Below, piece by piece: positions 1 to 7,998 of a DNA stretch of 64,000 bases. Origin of the DNA: Cyclobacteriaceae bacterium (GTDB taxonomy: Bacteria; Bacteroidota; Bacteroidia; Cytophagales; Cyclobacteriaceae). The notes under the pieces are model-generated. The model did not search any database, had not been told where the DNA came from, and worked only from the letters and a program-made list of their open reading frames with translations. The translations under genes and the position numbers were made by a program. The stretch is taken from assembly GCA_028284125.1 (NCBI GenBank), contig JANQSI010000016.1:233109-297108 (forward strand), given 5' to 3'. Each line of letters begins with the position of its first letter. Within the stretch, counting starts at the first letter, position 1.

Positions 1-389
1 GTTGTAGCGCCAATCAATGTGATCGTTCCTTTTTCAACGGCACCCAACAAGGCATCTTGTTGAGCTTTATTGAATCGATGGATCTCATCAATGAATAAGA
101 TTGATTTTCTACCTCCACCTGCCTTTTGTATGACTTCACGAACATCTTTCACACCGGCACTCACAGCACTCAATGTGTGAAATGGCATTTTCACTTCATT
201 AGCAATAATGTTCGCAATGGTTGTTTTTCCAGTGCCCGGCGGACCCCAAAGAATCATGGAAGGCACCTGACCCGTACTGATTGCTCTTTTTAAAACTCCA
301 TGTTCACCAACCAGATGTTCTTGTCCAATAAGATCAGACAACTTTGAAGGTCGCATTCGTTCTGCAAGTGGAGAAACATCTTGAAACAT
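1..389 (-). CDS. rarA: RarA/MgsA-type AAA+ ATPase, partial (C-terminus off the window)
   Basis: The N-terminal ~130 residues of a replication-associated recombination ATPase are encoded, and the rest lies beyond the left edge. The reading frame starts at the ATG ending at 389 with MFQDVSPLAERMRP. It shows the family opening (RPSKLSDLIGQEHLVG), a Walker A motif GPPGTGKTT, a Walker B region LFIDEIHRFNKAQQDALL and a sensor-1 GATT. The family is related to clamp-loader ATPases and acts at stalled forks and gaps. RuvB and DnaX are the nearest alternatives, but the IGQEHLVG and HRFNKAQQDALL wording fits RarA better. The gene is monocistronic as far as can be seen. Confidence 0.9.
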   Translation of the reverse strand, partial: MFQDVSPLAERMRPSKLSDLIGQEHLVGEHGVLKRAISTGQVPSMILWGPPGTGKTTIANIIANEVKMPFHTLSAVSAGVKDVREVIQKAGGGRKSILFIDEIHRFNKAQQDALLGAVEKGTITLIGAT

Positions 390-460
390 GAAATAAAATT
401 AACTCGGATACTCCGCGTGATAATTATTGACGCAAGAAATCTGATGTTTTGGACACAGAA

Positions 461-1345
461 TTATTCTCTCTTCCGCCTTGCCAACACAATAATGTTCCCA
501 CCAAGAATCAAGATCATTCCAACCAGCACCTGCCAGCCCAGTTGATAACCCTCAAAAATCACAGACAAGGCCACTGCGATGACTGGAATAACGATCAAGA
601 CATAACCTGCTTTGTCGGCTCCAATATTTCCAATCAATGTGAGATATGAGCCGAAGGCAATAATGGAACCGAAGATTGCTAGGTAAAAAAGGGACGACAT
701 GTACGAAAATCCAAGATCAAATGAAACGTCTACACCCGTGAATAACGCAATGAGCCCAATGACAATTCCGCCATACAACATACCAAATGCATTCGTTTGT
801 ATAACTGGAAGTTTTGTTGATTGATTGTAAGCCGAAGTGATGTTTCCAAGTGAGGCAATCACGACGGAGGAAAAACAAACAGTTAGATGAAAGACTGGAA
901 GGTCCTTGATCGCAATTCCTGTCAATTCCTGGTAAAATAATAGGAAGGTTCCGGCGGTACCCATGATAGCTCCCAGGTACACTTTTTTCTCAGCGACTTT
1001 TTTTAAGAAAATCTTGCCAAACAATATGTTCAGGAAAATGATAAGGGAAAAAGTGATGGCTACCAAAGCACTTACTAGTTCCTGCTCTGCCATGTAAACA
1101 AACCAATAGTTAAAGCCGAAGAGTAGGATTCCCTGAAGTAGGATTCGGAAGTGCTCTCTTCTTGAAAATTGAAGGTTAAGTTTCTTAATGCGTGAGTAGA
1201 GAAGCAAGATGATTCCTGCCAAAATGAATCGATAGCTAACCGACCAGGTGGGATCGACAACACCGAGCTGAAATTTGATGACAAAAAACGTAGAGCCCCA
1301 AATTAAAGCTGGAATCACAAACAAGGTTGCCGTGCTCAATTTCAT
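461..1345 (-). CDS. EamA/DMT-family transporter
   Basis: A 294-residue polytopic inner-membrane protein with about ten hydrophobic segments. They form two EamA-like halves: the first starts at IPALIWGSTFF (residues ~11-21) and the second around residue 150. The length is normal for the drug/metabolite transporter superfamily, whose members export or import small metabolites. The substrate cannot be read from sequence. A second, divergent EamA gene lies at 1786, with a small lipoprotein gene between. The two are not close copies of each other. No transporter-specific regulation is visible. Confidence 0.85.
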   Translation of the reverse strand: MKLSTATLFVIPALIWGSTFFVIKFQLGVVDPTWSVSYRFILAGIILLLYSRIKKLNLQFSRREHFRILLQGILLFGFNYWFVYMAEQELVSALVAITFSLIIFLNILFGKIFLKKVAEKKVYLGAIMGTAGTFLLFYQELTGIAIKDLPVFHLTVCFSSVVIASLGNITSAYNQSTKLPVIQTNAFGMLYGGIVIGLIALFTGVDVSFDLGFSYMSSLFYLAIFGSIIAFGSYLTLIGNIGADKAGYVLIVIPVIAVALSVIFEGYQLGWQVLVGMILILGGNIIVLARRKRE

Positions 1346-1433
1346 AGGCCGAAGCTAGCCAAATCCCTAATTGGATTCCTTAGAAAATGGATGAAGAATT
1401 TTAATCCAAATGGTTAGCAGTTTGATGGGAATG

Positions 1434-1730
1434 CTATTGGCAATTCGCTAGTTTTTTCTTCAACTCTTCCACTTCTTTCGATCTTAAATCGTACTGTAAT
1501 TGTGCCTCAGCCGCAGCTTCTTGGGCTAATTCAGCTTGACGTTGAGCCTCTTGCTGAGCAATCAATGCCATGCTGGCGGCCTCTTCTGCTTTAGATTTTT
1601 CAGCTTCTGCAACTTGAGTGAGTTCTTTCGTGAGTTTTAGAAGCTCTGCATTTTCTTCGGCCAATTTTTGATTAGTGGAGCATGAAAACATGAAAATGAC
1701 AGCCAGACTAACAATGTATCTTTTCATCAT
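1434..1730 (-). CDS. Small coiled-coil lipoprotein, function unknown
   Basis: A 98-residue predicted lipoprotein. The N-terminus MMKRYIVSLAVIFMFSC is a signal peptide ending in a lipobox-like FSC with Cys17 as lipidation site. The mature part is a continuous Ala/Glu/Lys/Gln-rich helix (residues ~22-95) with heptad-like spacing, typical of a coiled coil. It resembles in style, but not clearly in sequence, Lpp-like or TolA-like helical envelope proteins. It has its own short intergenic regions on both sides, with no operon partner. It may be a structural periplasmic spacer; the function is unknown. Confidence 0.75.
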   Translation of the reverse strand: MMKRYIVSLAVIFMFSCSTNQKLAEENAELLKLTKELTQVAEAEKSKAEEAASMALIAQQEAQRQAELAQEAAAEAQLQYDLRSKEVEELKKKLANCQ

Positions 1731-1772
1731 TTTTTAATTTCTAAAATAATCAAACCAACTGGGAACCTACTC

Positions 1773-1780
1773 TACATTTG
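1773..1780 (+). promoter_or_regulatory. Perfect -7 box (TAnnTTTG) for the EamA gene at 1786
   Basis: TACATTTG matches the Bacteroidota -7 consensus exactly and is followed by only five bases (ccgcc) before the GTG start at 1786. Transcription would start at or next to the start codon, so the message is probably leaderless. No convincing TTG -33 element is present at the expected distance. Confidence 0.5.
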
Positions 1781-1785
1781 CCGCC

Positions 1786-2673
1786 GTGAATTGGTCGGCA
1801 ATTAAGACATATGGCGCTTTGACACTTGTCAGTCTTCTTTATGGGATTAACTACAGTGTACTAAAGGTGATCATTCCGGAATATGTAGGAGCCTTTGGGT
1901 TTATTGCTTTCCGAGTAGTAATCGCCTCTGCAATTTTTTGGATGTTCTATTTCTTCGTTCGAGAAAAGGTTGATTGGAAAAATGATGGCTGGAGATTGGT
2001 TCTATGTGCTGCCACAGGAATCGCTATTAATCAGTTGCTTTTTTACAAAGGAATCAGCTACACCTCTGCTGTTAATGGATCTATCATTATGACATTAACT
2101 CCGGTTCTGGTTTTAATATGGGCGGCTATTCTCACGGGTGAAAAAATAACCAGACAGAAAATAATCGGAATTGTACTTGGTTTAATAGGAGCTGTCTTAA
2201 TCATTTATCAACCCAATGCACTAAAATCTTCAGGTGACTGGAAAGGTGACATTTTAGTTTTTCTAAATGGTACCAGTTATGCCTGCTACCTGGTGGTTGT
2301 CAAACCTTTGATGAAAAAGTATAAGCCTATGACAGTAGTGACCTGGATTTTTACAATTGCTATTGTTATTGTGATTCCAGTTGGAATTCGAGAAGCTATA
2401 GTTGTGCCTTTTGATCAACTTCCACCAAAGGTTTGGTATGGCACGATTTACGCAATCGTTGGCGTTACCGTAATTGTCTACTTCTTAAATGTATGGACAC
2501 TGGTCAAAGTGGATTCTTCAGTAGTTGGAGCATTTATTTATTTGCAGCCCATTTTCGCCACTTTAACAGCAATCCTATTCTTCGGAGAAATATTTCTTTT
2601 GAAGCACCTTTTGGCCGCAGTATTTGTTTTTTGGGGCGTTTGGCTAGTTACGAAGAAATCAGCTAAGGCTTAA
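1786..2673 (+). CDS. EamA/DMT-family transporter
   Basis: A 295-residue membrane protein with ten predicted helices and two EamA repeats: YGINYSVLKVIIP near the N-terminus, then ILVFLNGTSYACYLVVVK at residues ~155-172. Translation starts at GTG (MNWSAIK), since no upstream in-frame ATG exists and a -7 box sits just ahead. Role: metabolite or drug export in the inner membrane, substrate unknown. Its 3' end overlaps the convergent threonine aldolase gene by 11 bases, so the two genes share terminal sequence. Confidence 0.85.
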   Translation: MNWSAIKTYGALTLVSLLYGINYSVLKVIIPEYVGAFGFIAFRVVIASAIFWMFYFFVREKVDWKNDGWRLVLCAATGIAINQLLFYKGISYTSAVNGSIIMTLTPVLVLIWAAILTGEKITRQKIIGIVLGLIGAVLIIYQPNALKSSGDWKGDILVFLNGTSYACYLVVVKPLMKKYKPMTVVTWIFTIAIVIVIPVGIREAIVVPFDQLPPKVWYGTIYAIVGVTVIVYFLNVWTLVKVDSSVVGAFIYLQPIFATLTAILFFGEIFLLKHLLAAVFVFWGVWLVTKKSAKA

Positions 2674-3682
2674 TTCCATTCACTATTTCGGAAAACTTAT
2701 CAAGGTGTGATTGGTTGAAATCCAAATGTGTCACGAAGCGAACCAAATTTTTTCCGAAAGGAACAGCTAGTATGTCTTTCTTCTTTAATTCTTCTAAAAA
2801 CCAACTTTCCGATAGCGAGTCATCTAATTGGGCAATGACGATGTTCGTATCTACCGGCATTACTTCCCTGATGAAGGAGAGTTCTTGCAAAATTTTGCCG
2901 ATTGATTGGGCCAATTGATGATCGTCTCTCATTCTATCCACATGATGGTCCAACGCATGAATACACGCTGCTGCTAAATAACCGGATTGTCTCATTGCAC
3001 CACCAAATGCTTTTCTGACTCGACGTGCTTGCTTGATGTTTTCCTTACTTCCTAAAAGTGCTGAGCCAACCGGAGCACCCAAACCTTTTGAAAAACAAAT
3101 GGAAATGGTGTCAAACAGTTTTCCATAAGTTGACGGATCATGTTCAGTTTCTACCAAGGCGTTGAATAGTCTTGCTCCATCTAAATGCAATTTCAATCCA
3201 TTTTTATCACAAGCTTCTCTTATCGATTCAATTTCCTTCAAATCATAAATACTTCCCCCGCCTTTATTCATCGTATTTTCCAAAACCACCAATGTAGTTC
3301 TAGCATAATGCACATCATCAGGGTTAATGCTCTCCTCCACTTGCTTAGCGGTGATTCGTCCTCTATCGCCTTCCAACAATTTTGGGGTAAGCATGGAATT
3401 AGACATCATTCCGCCTCCTTCATAGAGATAAACATGAGAGTACTTATGGCAAACCACCTCATCTTGAGGTTGAGTCAATACACGCATCGCTATTTGATTA
3501 GTCATGGTGCCGGAAGGACAGTAGAGTGCATCTTCCATTCCAAATAGGGATGAGATTTTTTCCTGGAGTTCGTTCACCGTTGGATCATCACCAAAGACAT
3601 CATCGCCAACTTCGGCCGACATCATGAATTCCAGCATTTCTGCCGTTGGTTTTGTCACCGTGTCACTTCTCAAATCAATCAT
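2663..3682 (-). CDS. ltaE: Low-specificity L-threonine aldolase
   Basis: A 339-residue PLP enzyme of the threonine aldolase/beta-eliminating lyase family, which cleaves L-threonine or L-allo-threonine to glycine and acetaldehyde in the cytoplasm. It opens with MIDLRSDTVTKPT, the family hallmark, and has LHLDGARLFNA (PLP-binding Asp/Arg region, ~165-175) and the lysine motif ICFSKGLGAPVGS (Schiff-base Lys ~199). Length is typical. The start overlaps the 3' end of the upstream HTTM-family gene by eight bases, so the two are probably co-transcribed, though no functional link between them is obvious. Confidence 0.93.
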   Translation of the reverse strand: MIDLRSDTVTKPTAEMLEFMMSAEVGDDVFGDDPTVNELQEKISSLFGMEDALYCPSGTMTNQIAMRVLTQPQDEVVCHKYSHVYLYEGGGMMSNSMLTPKLLEGDRGRITAKQVEESINPDDVHYARTTLVVLENTMNKGGGSIYDLKEIESIREACDKNGLKLHLDGARLFNALVETEHDPSTYGKLFDTISICFSKGLGAPVGSALLGSKENIKQARRVRKAFGGAMRQSGYLAAACIHALDHHVDRMRDDHQLAQSIGKILQELSFIREVMPVDTNIVIAQLDDSLSESWFLEELKKKDILAVPFGKNLVRFVTHLDFNQSHLDKFSEIVNGIKP

Positions 3683-4994
3683 AAGTGTCGTAAGTTAAAA
3701 TCCAATCGGAATGTTTCCATCGATCCCAGGGAACACTTGCCAGATCAGTGTTTGGATCTATCAAAGGAACTCGTTTATTTCTATTGAGAGATACGCTTGA
3801 TTCTACATAAACCTCCACGTCTTTACCCTCCTTTTGATACTCCTGTTTGAGGTATTGGGCATATTGCCAAATCATATCCGGTGATCCTGACAATCGAGTT
3901 CTTTGTCTAGCGGTTAAATGCTTAGATGAATTGACTCGCTCCTTTTCACCTGTGGCCTTATCTACAACGTCAAATTTCGCTGTTCCAGATTTAGCTCTCA
4001 ACATCATTTGCCAAGCCATTTTATGCCCTTCTTCCGTCCAATGAACATCTCCTTCGTAGAAATGATGACGAAGAGGAAGCCATAACTGCACAACAAAGAA
4101 GCAAACCAACAAATAAAATACCGGTTGACTCAATTTCCCTGACTCGCTTGGCACAATGGTTTTATCTCTAAATAATGCAGAACGAACGTATTCTGGTGGA
4201 TAGAAAAATACGGTGAATGCAATCATCAAATAGGGGAAAATTCCAATTTGAAAAACTGCGGAATTGAAAAGGTTAAAGAAAATGGAAAGAAAGAATCCCA
4301 ATTTTCGGGTTCTCTTGTATAGAAGCAGAAAGACGATTGTGCCATCGTATAAAATTCCACCCCAAGAAATTGCGTATTGAAACCATTCTTGAGCAAGAAG
4401 AGGTCCGATCAGCCAGTAATTGGATTTGTAGCCAAACCAAATCCCAATAGGTTTAGCCAGTATCCAATCCCAATGAATTTTGTTAAGGCTCGCAATCACA
4501 TAGACCAGGCCTATCAACAGAATAAAAAACCAGATATGTACATTAAGGCAAGTTTTAGACTCTTTGACAAAACCCCATTTCACATCCAATGACCTACTTC
4601 GATGCGCCGGCATAAAAATCATTACAGCGCCTAACAGAATTAGTAGGTAGTAGTGATTGTTATAGGCCGTCTTTTGCATGAAATAGGTCCCTGTCCATAG
4701 AATAAAAAACAGCGTAGTTGCAGTTCGATAGAAAAGTCCAATCATTACTAAAAGACCACACGTCCCCATGAGGATGAAATAATAATACATCCCATCCCCG
4801 GACAATGGTTGAAGCCACTCTAGTCCGATATATGAAAAAGTAAATTTTGGCTGAATCAGAGTTCGATCTACCCATCCAGTGAGAATAGCACCATAAGATT
4901 CTGCCGCGATCAAAAATCCATAGCAAAACCGAAAGAACACCAGCGAACTATTATCTATTCGGGTTCCAAGAAATTCCCTGGCATTGTCCAACAT
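3675..4994 (-). CDS. HTTM / vitamin K-dependent gamma-carboxylase-like membrane protein
   Basis: A 439-residue polytopic protein with several membrane segments in the first ~290 residues and a soluble C-terminal part (~310-439). It has HTTM-family signatures: FFRFCYGFLIAAE near the start, YNNHYYLL (~111-118) and IASLNKIHWDW (~168-177). The family includes the vitamin K-dependent gamma-glutamyl carboxylase and many bacterial homologues of unknown activity. By eye, Lys172 in the LNKIHWDW segment aligns with the catalytic-base lysine of the animal enzyme (KKLDADW). It is translationally coupled to ltaE. A terminator-like hairpin lies in its 5' leader. The bacterial substrate is unknown. Confidence 0.75.
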   Translation of the reverse strand: MLDNAREFLGTRIDNSSLVFFRFCYGFLIAAESYGAILTGWVDRTLIQPKFTFSYIGLEWLQPLSGDGMYYYFILMGTCGLLVMIGLFYRTATTLFFILWTGTYFMQKTAYNNHYYLLILLGAVMIFMPAHRSRSLDVKWGFVKESKTCLNVHIWFFILLIGLVYVIASLNKIHWDWILAKPIGIWFGYKSNYWLIGPLLAQEWFQYAISWGGILYDGTIVFLLLYKRTRKLGFFLSIFFNLFNSAVFQIGIFPYLMIAFTVFFYPPEYVRSALFRDKTIVPSESGKLSQPVFYLLVCFFVVQLWLPLRHHFYEGDVHWTEEGHKMAWQMMLRAKSGTAKFDVVDKATGEKERVNSSKHLTARQRTRLSGSPDMIWQYAQYLKQEYQKEGKDVEVYVESSVSLNRNKRVPLIDPNTDLASVPWDRWKHSDWILTYDTYD

Positions 4995-5022
4995 ATCCGG
5001 TTATGGATTTGAGTAAAAAAGA

Positions 5023-5046
5023 AAAGGAGCTTTAAAAAGCTCCTTT
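5023..5046 (-). terminator. Strong intrinsic terminator facing the HTTM gene start
   Basis: AAAGGAGCTT-TAAA-AAGCTCCTTT forms a perfect 10-bp stem with a 4-base loop. On the minus strand it is followed by TTTTCTTTTTT. It lies only ~30 bases upstream of the HTTM gene start, so it ends a transcript begun between 5047 and 5245, or acts as an attenuator for the gene. Confidence 0.8.
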
Positions 5047-5101
5047 CAAACCTATGTAAATATGAAGAGGATTTATTATTTACAAAAGTCTTTTACGGAC
5101 A

Positions 5102-5200
5102 TTAGATCACTTTGTTTTCACTATTAACCTTCTTTAACGATAAGACTTCATTGCTCATCGAAGGTTTAATACTAACTTTCAAAAAGCTTGCCAAAAACAT
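5102..5200 (-). CDS. Candidate 32-residue small protein
   Basis: A short frame starting at the ATG ending at 5200 (MFLASFLKVSIKPSMSNEVL...) and ending in TAA. It lies between the divergent kdsC gene and a strong minus-strand terminator 55 bases past its stop. A TATAGTTG box (one base off TAnnTTTG) ends five bases before the ATG, a spacing seen at other genes here. An inner ATG would give an 18-residue peptide starting MSNEVLSL. The terminator implies that some transcript exists, but protein coding is not proven. It could instead be a small RNA or a leader peptide for the HTTM gene. Confidence 0.4.
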   Translation of the reverse strand: MFLASFLKVSIKPSMSNEVLSLKKVNSENKVI

Positions 5201-5244
5201 GTAACCAACTATAATTTTCAAAAAAGTGATCGATTCTCATTCAT

Positions 5245-5727
5245 ATGACCATTAATACTAAAAACATAAAGTTGCTCATCTTAGATGTTGATGGGACTTT
5301 AACAGATGCCGGAATCTACATAATGGAAGACGGGACTCAATTCAAACGATTCAATGCCAGAGATGGAATGGGAATGAAAGAAGCAATGAAAGCAGGTATT
5401 GAAGTGGGAATCATAAGCCATAGTGCAGTGGCCACCATGGTTGAAGAAAGAGCACATATGCTTGGGTTACATTATTGTTATGTTGGAACAGAACCGAAAT
5501 TGTCAATTTATGAAAAATGGATGACCAAGTTAAAACTCAAAAAGGAGGAAGTGGCATACATAGGAGATGACATCAATGACCTAGACATCATGGACGCGGT
5601 TGGTGTCGTCGCATGTCCATCTGATGCGGTTGACGCAATAAAAGAAATAGCTCATATCGTTTTGAAAACCCCAGGTGGTCATGGCTGTGTTAGGGAATTT
5701 ATAGACAACTATCTGCTAAATGGATAA
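5245..5727 (+). CDS. kdsC: 3-deoxy-D-manno-octulosonate 8-phosphate phosphatase (HAD family)
   Basis: A 160-residue HAD phosphatase lacking a cap domain, the size typical of KdsC, which removes phosphate from Kdo-8-phosphate during lipopolysaccharide inner-core synthesis. Motif I is LDVDGTLTDAGIY (Asp ~14 and ~16), motif II lies around GIISHS, and motif III/IV is YIGDDINDLDIM (~108-119). The FKRFNARDGMGM segment is characteristic of the KdsC/NeuA-C subgroup. The start ATG is the only one that preserves the N-terminal strand. It stands alone between a minus-strand transcript and a convergent small membrane protein gene. Confidence 0.92.
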   Translation: MTINTKNIKLLILDVDGTLTDAGIYIMEDGTQFKRFNARDGMGMKEAMKAGIEVGIISHSAVATMVEERAHMLGLHYCYVGTEPKLSIYEKWMTKLKLKKEEVAYIGDDINDLDIMDAVGVVACPSDAVDAIKEIAHIVLKTPGGHGCVREFIDNYLLNG

Positions 5728-5738
5728 GTGATGAAGAC

Positions 5739-6071
5739 CTAACCTCCTAATAGACTACTTTGAACAAAGTAAACTATGTTCAAGAGGAGCGAAACAAAAG
5801 TAATAATTGATAGAACTGTCAGAAATCGTTGGATATTGAAATCACGTTTGAATATCCTCGCAATTAAAAGGATCATTCCTGTAATTGATGAAAAAACAAC
5901 AGGTGCTATTATCAAGCTCGTTAAAATTCCAAAAATTAATCCAACTTCATTTGCCTTGGATAGGCTATAGATTATACTAAACAATAGAACCATTATTCCA
6001 TTTCCCGCCCAGTAATCTTTGTATCCAAAAAACCAATGCTGTTTTGTATCTAATCCAGTTCCTTCATTCAT
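5739..6071 (-). CDS. Small membrane protein, function unknown
   Basis: A 110-residue hydrophobic protein with three likely transmembrane helices (residues ~25-40, ~45-70 and ~82-105) separated by a short basic loop containing RIFKRDF. I do not recognise a family. It converges on kdsC with an 11-base gap and has its own upstream region of ~260 bases shared with the divergent GIN-domain lipoprotein gene. Conservation was not tested, but length and hydrophobic pattern support a real gene. Confidence 0.65.
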   Translation of the reverse strand: MNEGTGLDTKQHWFFGYKDYWAGNGIMVLLFSIIYSLSKANEVGLIFGILTSLIIAPVVFSSITGMILLIARIFKRDFNIQRFLTVLSIITFVSLLLNIVYFVQSSLLGG

Positions 6072-6278
6072 GGATTTAACTATTTGAATGTTTTAGACTT
6101 TTCTAATAGTTCAAATGTATCAGTCCGTTCATCTCATTTTCTCTTGCGGGGCTATACAAATGGTTAACAGTGCGTTATTTCGGAACAAAAATGTCAACGT
6201 CTTATATCACATCAATTAGCTTTATTTCTTAAGTAAGATTTAGGGGTTCAGGTCCAAAAATGATACGTGCTTATAGTA

Positions 6279-6296
6279 CGGGATTCTTAAATCCCG
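6279..6296 (+). promoter_or_regulatory. Perfect inverted repeat in the leader of the GIN-domain lipoprotein gene
   Basis: CGGGATT-ctta-AATCCCG is a 7-bp perfect stem with a 4-base loop, ending 34 bases before the ATG at 6331. It lacks a following T-run, so it is not a standard terminator. It could be an operator or an mRNA 5' hairpin. The purine-rich GGGGGAGGAAA just downstream (6311-6321) could serve as a ribosome-binding site, unusual for this phylum. Confidence 0.35.
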
Positions 6297-6330
6297 AATG
6301 TCAATTAATTGGGGGAGGAAATTTTAATAA

Positions 6331-6984
6331 ATGAAGAGTTCGCTCTATACATTTTTACTTGCCATTATCCTGTTTTCGGCGTGTGATGAGCAAAATGGTC
6401 CTGAAATTCAGGGTTCAGATAATATAATTACTGAAGTGCGGGAGGTTGGGTCTTTTGAGAGGATTCATATCTCAAGTGTAATTAATGCCAAAATCGTTAA
6501 AGGCGCCCAAAGACTTTCCATCACCGCTAATGACAACATTATTGAGTTAGTACAAACGGAAGTAAGAAATCAAATACTCTACATCGATTTGGAAGATGGG
6601 AATTATGGAGAGATTTCAATCACTGCAAATATCGATACACCAGAATTTGATGAACTAACCACTGTTGGCGTAAACGCTGTAGAAGTGAGTCAATTCGATA
6701 ATCTTGACCAGATAGAATTAAACATAGAAGGTGTAGGGAACATCCAGATGAGCGGATCTGCTAATGAAGTTTTCATTAACAGCAGCGGAGCTAGCAATTT
6801 GGAAGCGTTTGATTTCACATCTTCTAACTGTGAAATCAATCTTACTGGAGTTGGTAATGTGCAAATAACGGTTACTGAAGAATTATCCGGAGCGCTATCT
6901 GGAGTGGGTAATATCCTCTACAAGGGCACACCAGAGATAGACGTTGACGTTACTGGAGTTGGAAACGTCGTAGACTCCAACTAG
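6331..6984 (+). CDS. GIN-domain (DUF2807) lipoprotein
   Basis: A 217-residue secreted protein. The signal peptide MKSSLYTFLLAIILFSAC has a lipobox (FSAC), so Cys18 is the likely lipidation site and the protein sits on a periplasmic or surface-facing membrane. The rest matches the putative auto-transporter adhesin head GIN domain. After VREVGSFERIHISS come beta-helix-like repeats ending in GVGN (GVGNIQM, GVGNVQI, GVGNILY, GVGNVVD). This family is abundant in Bacteroidota and has no firm function. It has its own leader with a hairpin and an unusual purine-rich stretch before the start codon. Confidence 0.85.
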   Translation: MKSSLYTFLLAIILFSACDEQNGPEIQGSDNIITEVREVGSFERIHISSVINAKIVKGAQRLSITANDNIIELVQTEVRNQILYIDLEDGNYGEISITANIDTPEFDELTTVGVNAVEVSQFDNLDQIELNIEGVGNIQMSGSANEVFINSSGASNLEAFDFTSSNCEINLTGVGNVQITVTEELSGALSGVGNILYKGTPEIDVDVTGVGNVVDSN

Positions 6985-7025
6985 CGAAATTTCAATCACT
7001 TTTTGTAGTTAGATAAGAATTGCAA

Positions 7026-7054
7026 TTGATTCTTGGGTGAATTAAATACTTTTG
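7026..7054 (+). promoter_or_regulatory. sucD promoter, TTG-N18-TACTTTTG
   Basis: TTG at 7026-7028 is followed after 18 bases by TACTTTTG at 7047-7054, a perfect TAnnTTTG -7 box with a near-ideal -33 spacing (19 is usual). The predicted start point lies ~10 bases before the sucD ATG at 7070. Confidence 0.6.
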
Positions 7055-7069
7055 CCAAAAATCTAGCGA

Positions 7070-7942
7070 ATGAGTGTTCTTGTAAATAAAGATTCCAAAA
7101 TAATTGTTCAAGGTTTCACTGGATCGGAAGGTACTTTCCATGCTGGTCAAATGATTGAATATGGTTCCAACGTAGTTGGCGGAGTTACTCCTGCTAAGGG
7201 TGGTCAAACACATTTGGACAAACCTGTTTTTAATACTGTCCAAGATGCGGTTGACGCTACAGGAGCAGATGTTACGATCATTTTTGTTCCGCCCGCATTT
7301 GCGGCTGATGCCATCATGGAAGCAGCAGATGCTGGTATCAAAGTAATCGTTACGATTACGGAAGGAATTCCTGTTAAGGACATGATGAAAGCCAAGCCTT
7401 ATGCGCTGGCTAGAGGTGCGAAACTCGTCGGGCCTAATTGCCCAGGTGTCATTACTCCGGAAGAAGCTAAAGTCGGCATTATGCCTGGCTTTGTTTTCAA
7501 AAAAGGACGAGTTGGCATTGTATCGAAATCAGGAACACTTACTTACGAAGCTGCGGATCAAGTCGTTAAAGCTGGCATGGGTATTTCTACAGCCATTGGA
7601 ATCGGCGGAGATCCAATCATTGGAACTTCAACTAAAGATGCGGTTCAGATGTTAATGGAAGATCCAGAAACGGATGGAATCGTGATGATTGGCGAGATTG
7701 GTGGCCAGTATGAAGCTGATGCCGCCCGATGGATCAAAGAAGATGGAAATAAAAAACCAGTCGTAGGATTTATCGCTGGACAAACAGCGCCTCCGGGAAG
7801 AAGAATGGGTCATGCTGGCGCAATTATCGGTGGCAAAGACGACACAGCTGAGGCAAAAATGAGAATCATGGGAGAGTGCGGACTTCATGTCGTTGCTTCT
7901 CCAGCAGATATTGGAGAAGTAATGAAAGAAGCATTGGGATAA
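7070..7942 (+). CDS. sucD: Succinate-CoA ligase, alpha subunit
   Basis: A 290-residue alpha subunit of succinyl-CoA synthetase, which interconverts succinyl-CoA and succinate with substrate-level nucleotide phosphorylation in the TCA cycle. It has a Rossmann CoA-binding start ([17 protein letters not shown]), the GPNCPGVI motif (~121-128) and the phosphorylated histidine in [11 protein letters not shown] (His248). Length is normal. The beta subunit gene sucC is not adjacent, which is common in Bacteroidota. It has its own promoter and terminator, hence is monocistronic. Confidence 0.97.
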   Translation: MSVLVNKDSKIIVQGFTGSEGTFHAGQMIEYGSNVVGGVTPAKGGQTHLDKPVFNTVQDAVDATGADVTIIFVPPAFAADAIMEAADAGIKVIVTITEGIPVKDMMKAKPYALARGAKLVGPNCPGVITPEEAKVGIMPGFVFKKGRVGIVSKSGTLTYEAADQVVKAGMGISTAIGIGGDPIIGTSTKDAVQMLMEDPETDGIVMIGEIGGQYEADAARWIKEDGNKKPVVGFIAGQTAPPGRRMGHAGAIIGGKDDTAEAKMRIMGECGLHVVASPADIGEVMKEALG

Positions 7943-7966
7943 GCTCTCTTAGAAATAAAATTATGA

Positions 7967-7997
7967 GCCTCATATCGAATAGACGTGAGGCTTTTTT
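7967..7997 (+). terminator. Intrinsic terminator of sucD
   Basis: GCCTCA (7967-7972) pairs with TGAGGC (7986-7991) and is followed by six T residues. It lies 25 bases after the sucD stop and abuts the convergent S9 peptidase gene. Confidence 0.8.
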
Positions 7998-7998
7998 A

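Noticed and set aside
3185..3547. Open frame on the plus strand inside ltaE
   Set aside because: It lies wholly antisense to a well-matched threonine aldolase, has no family resemblance and no start signal.
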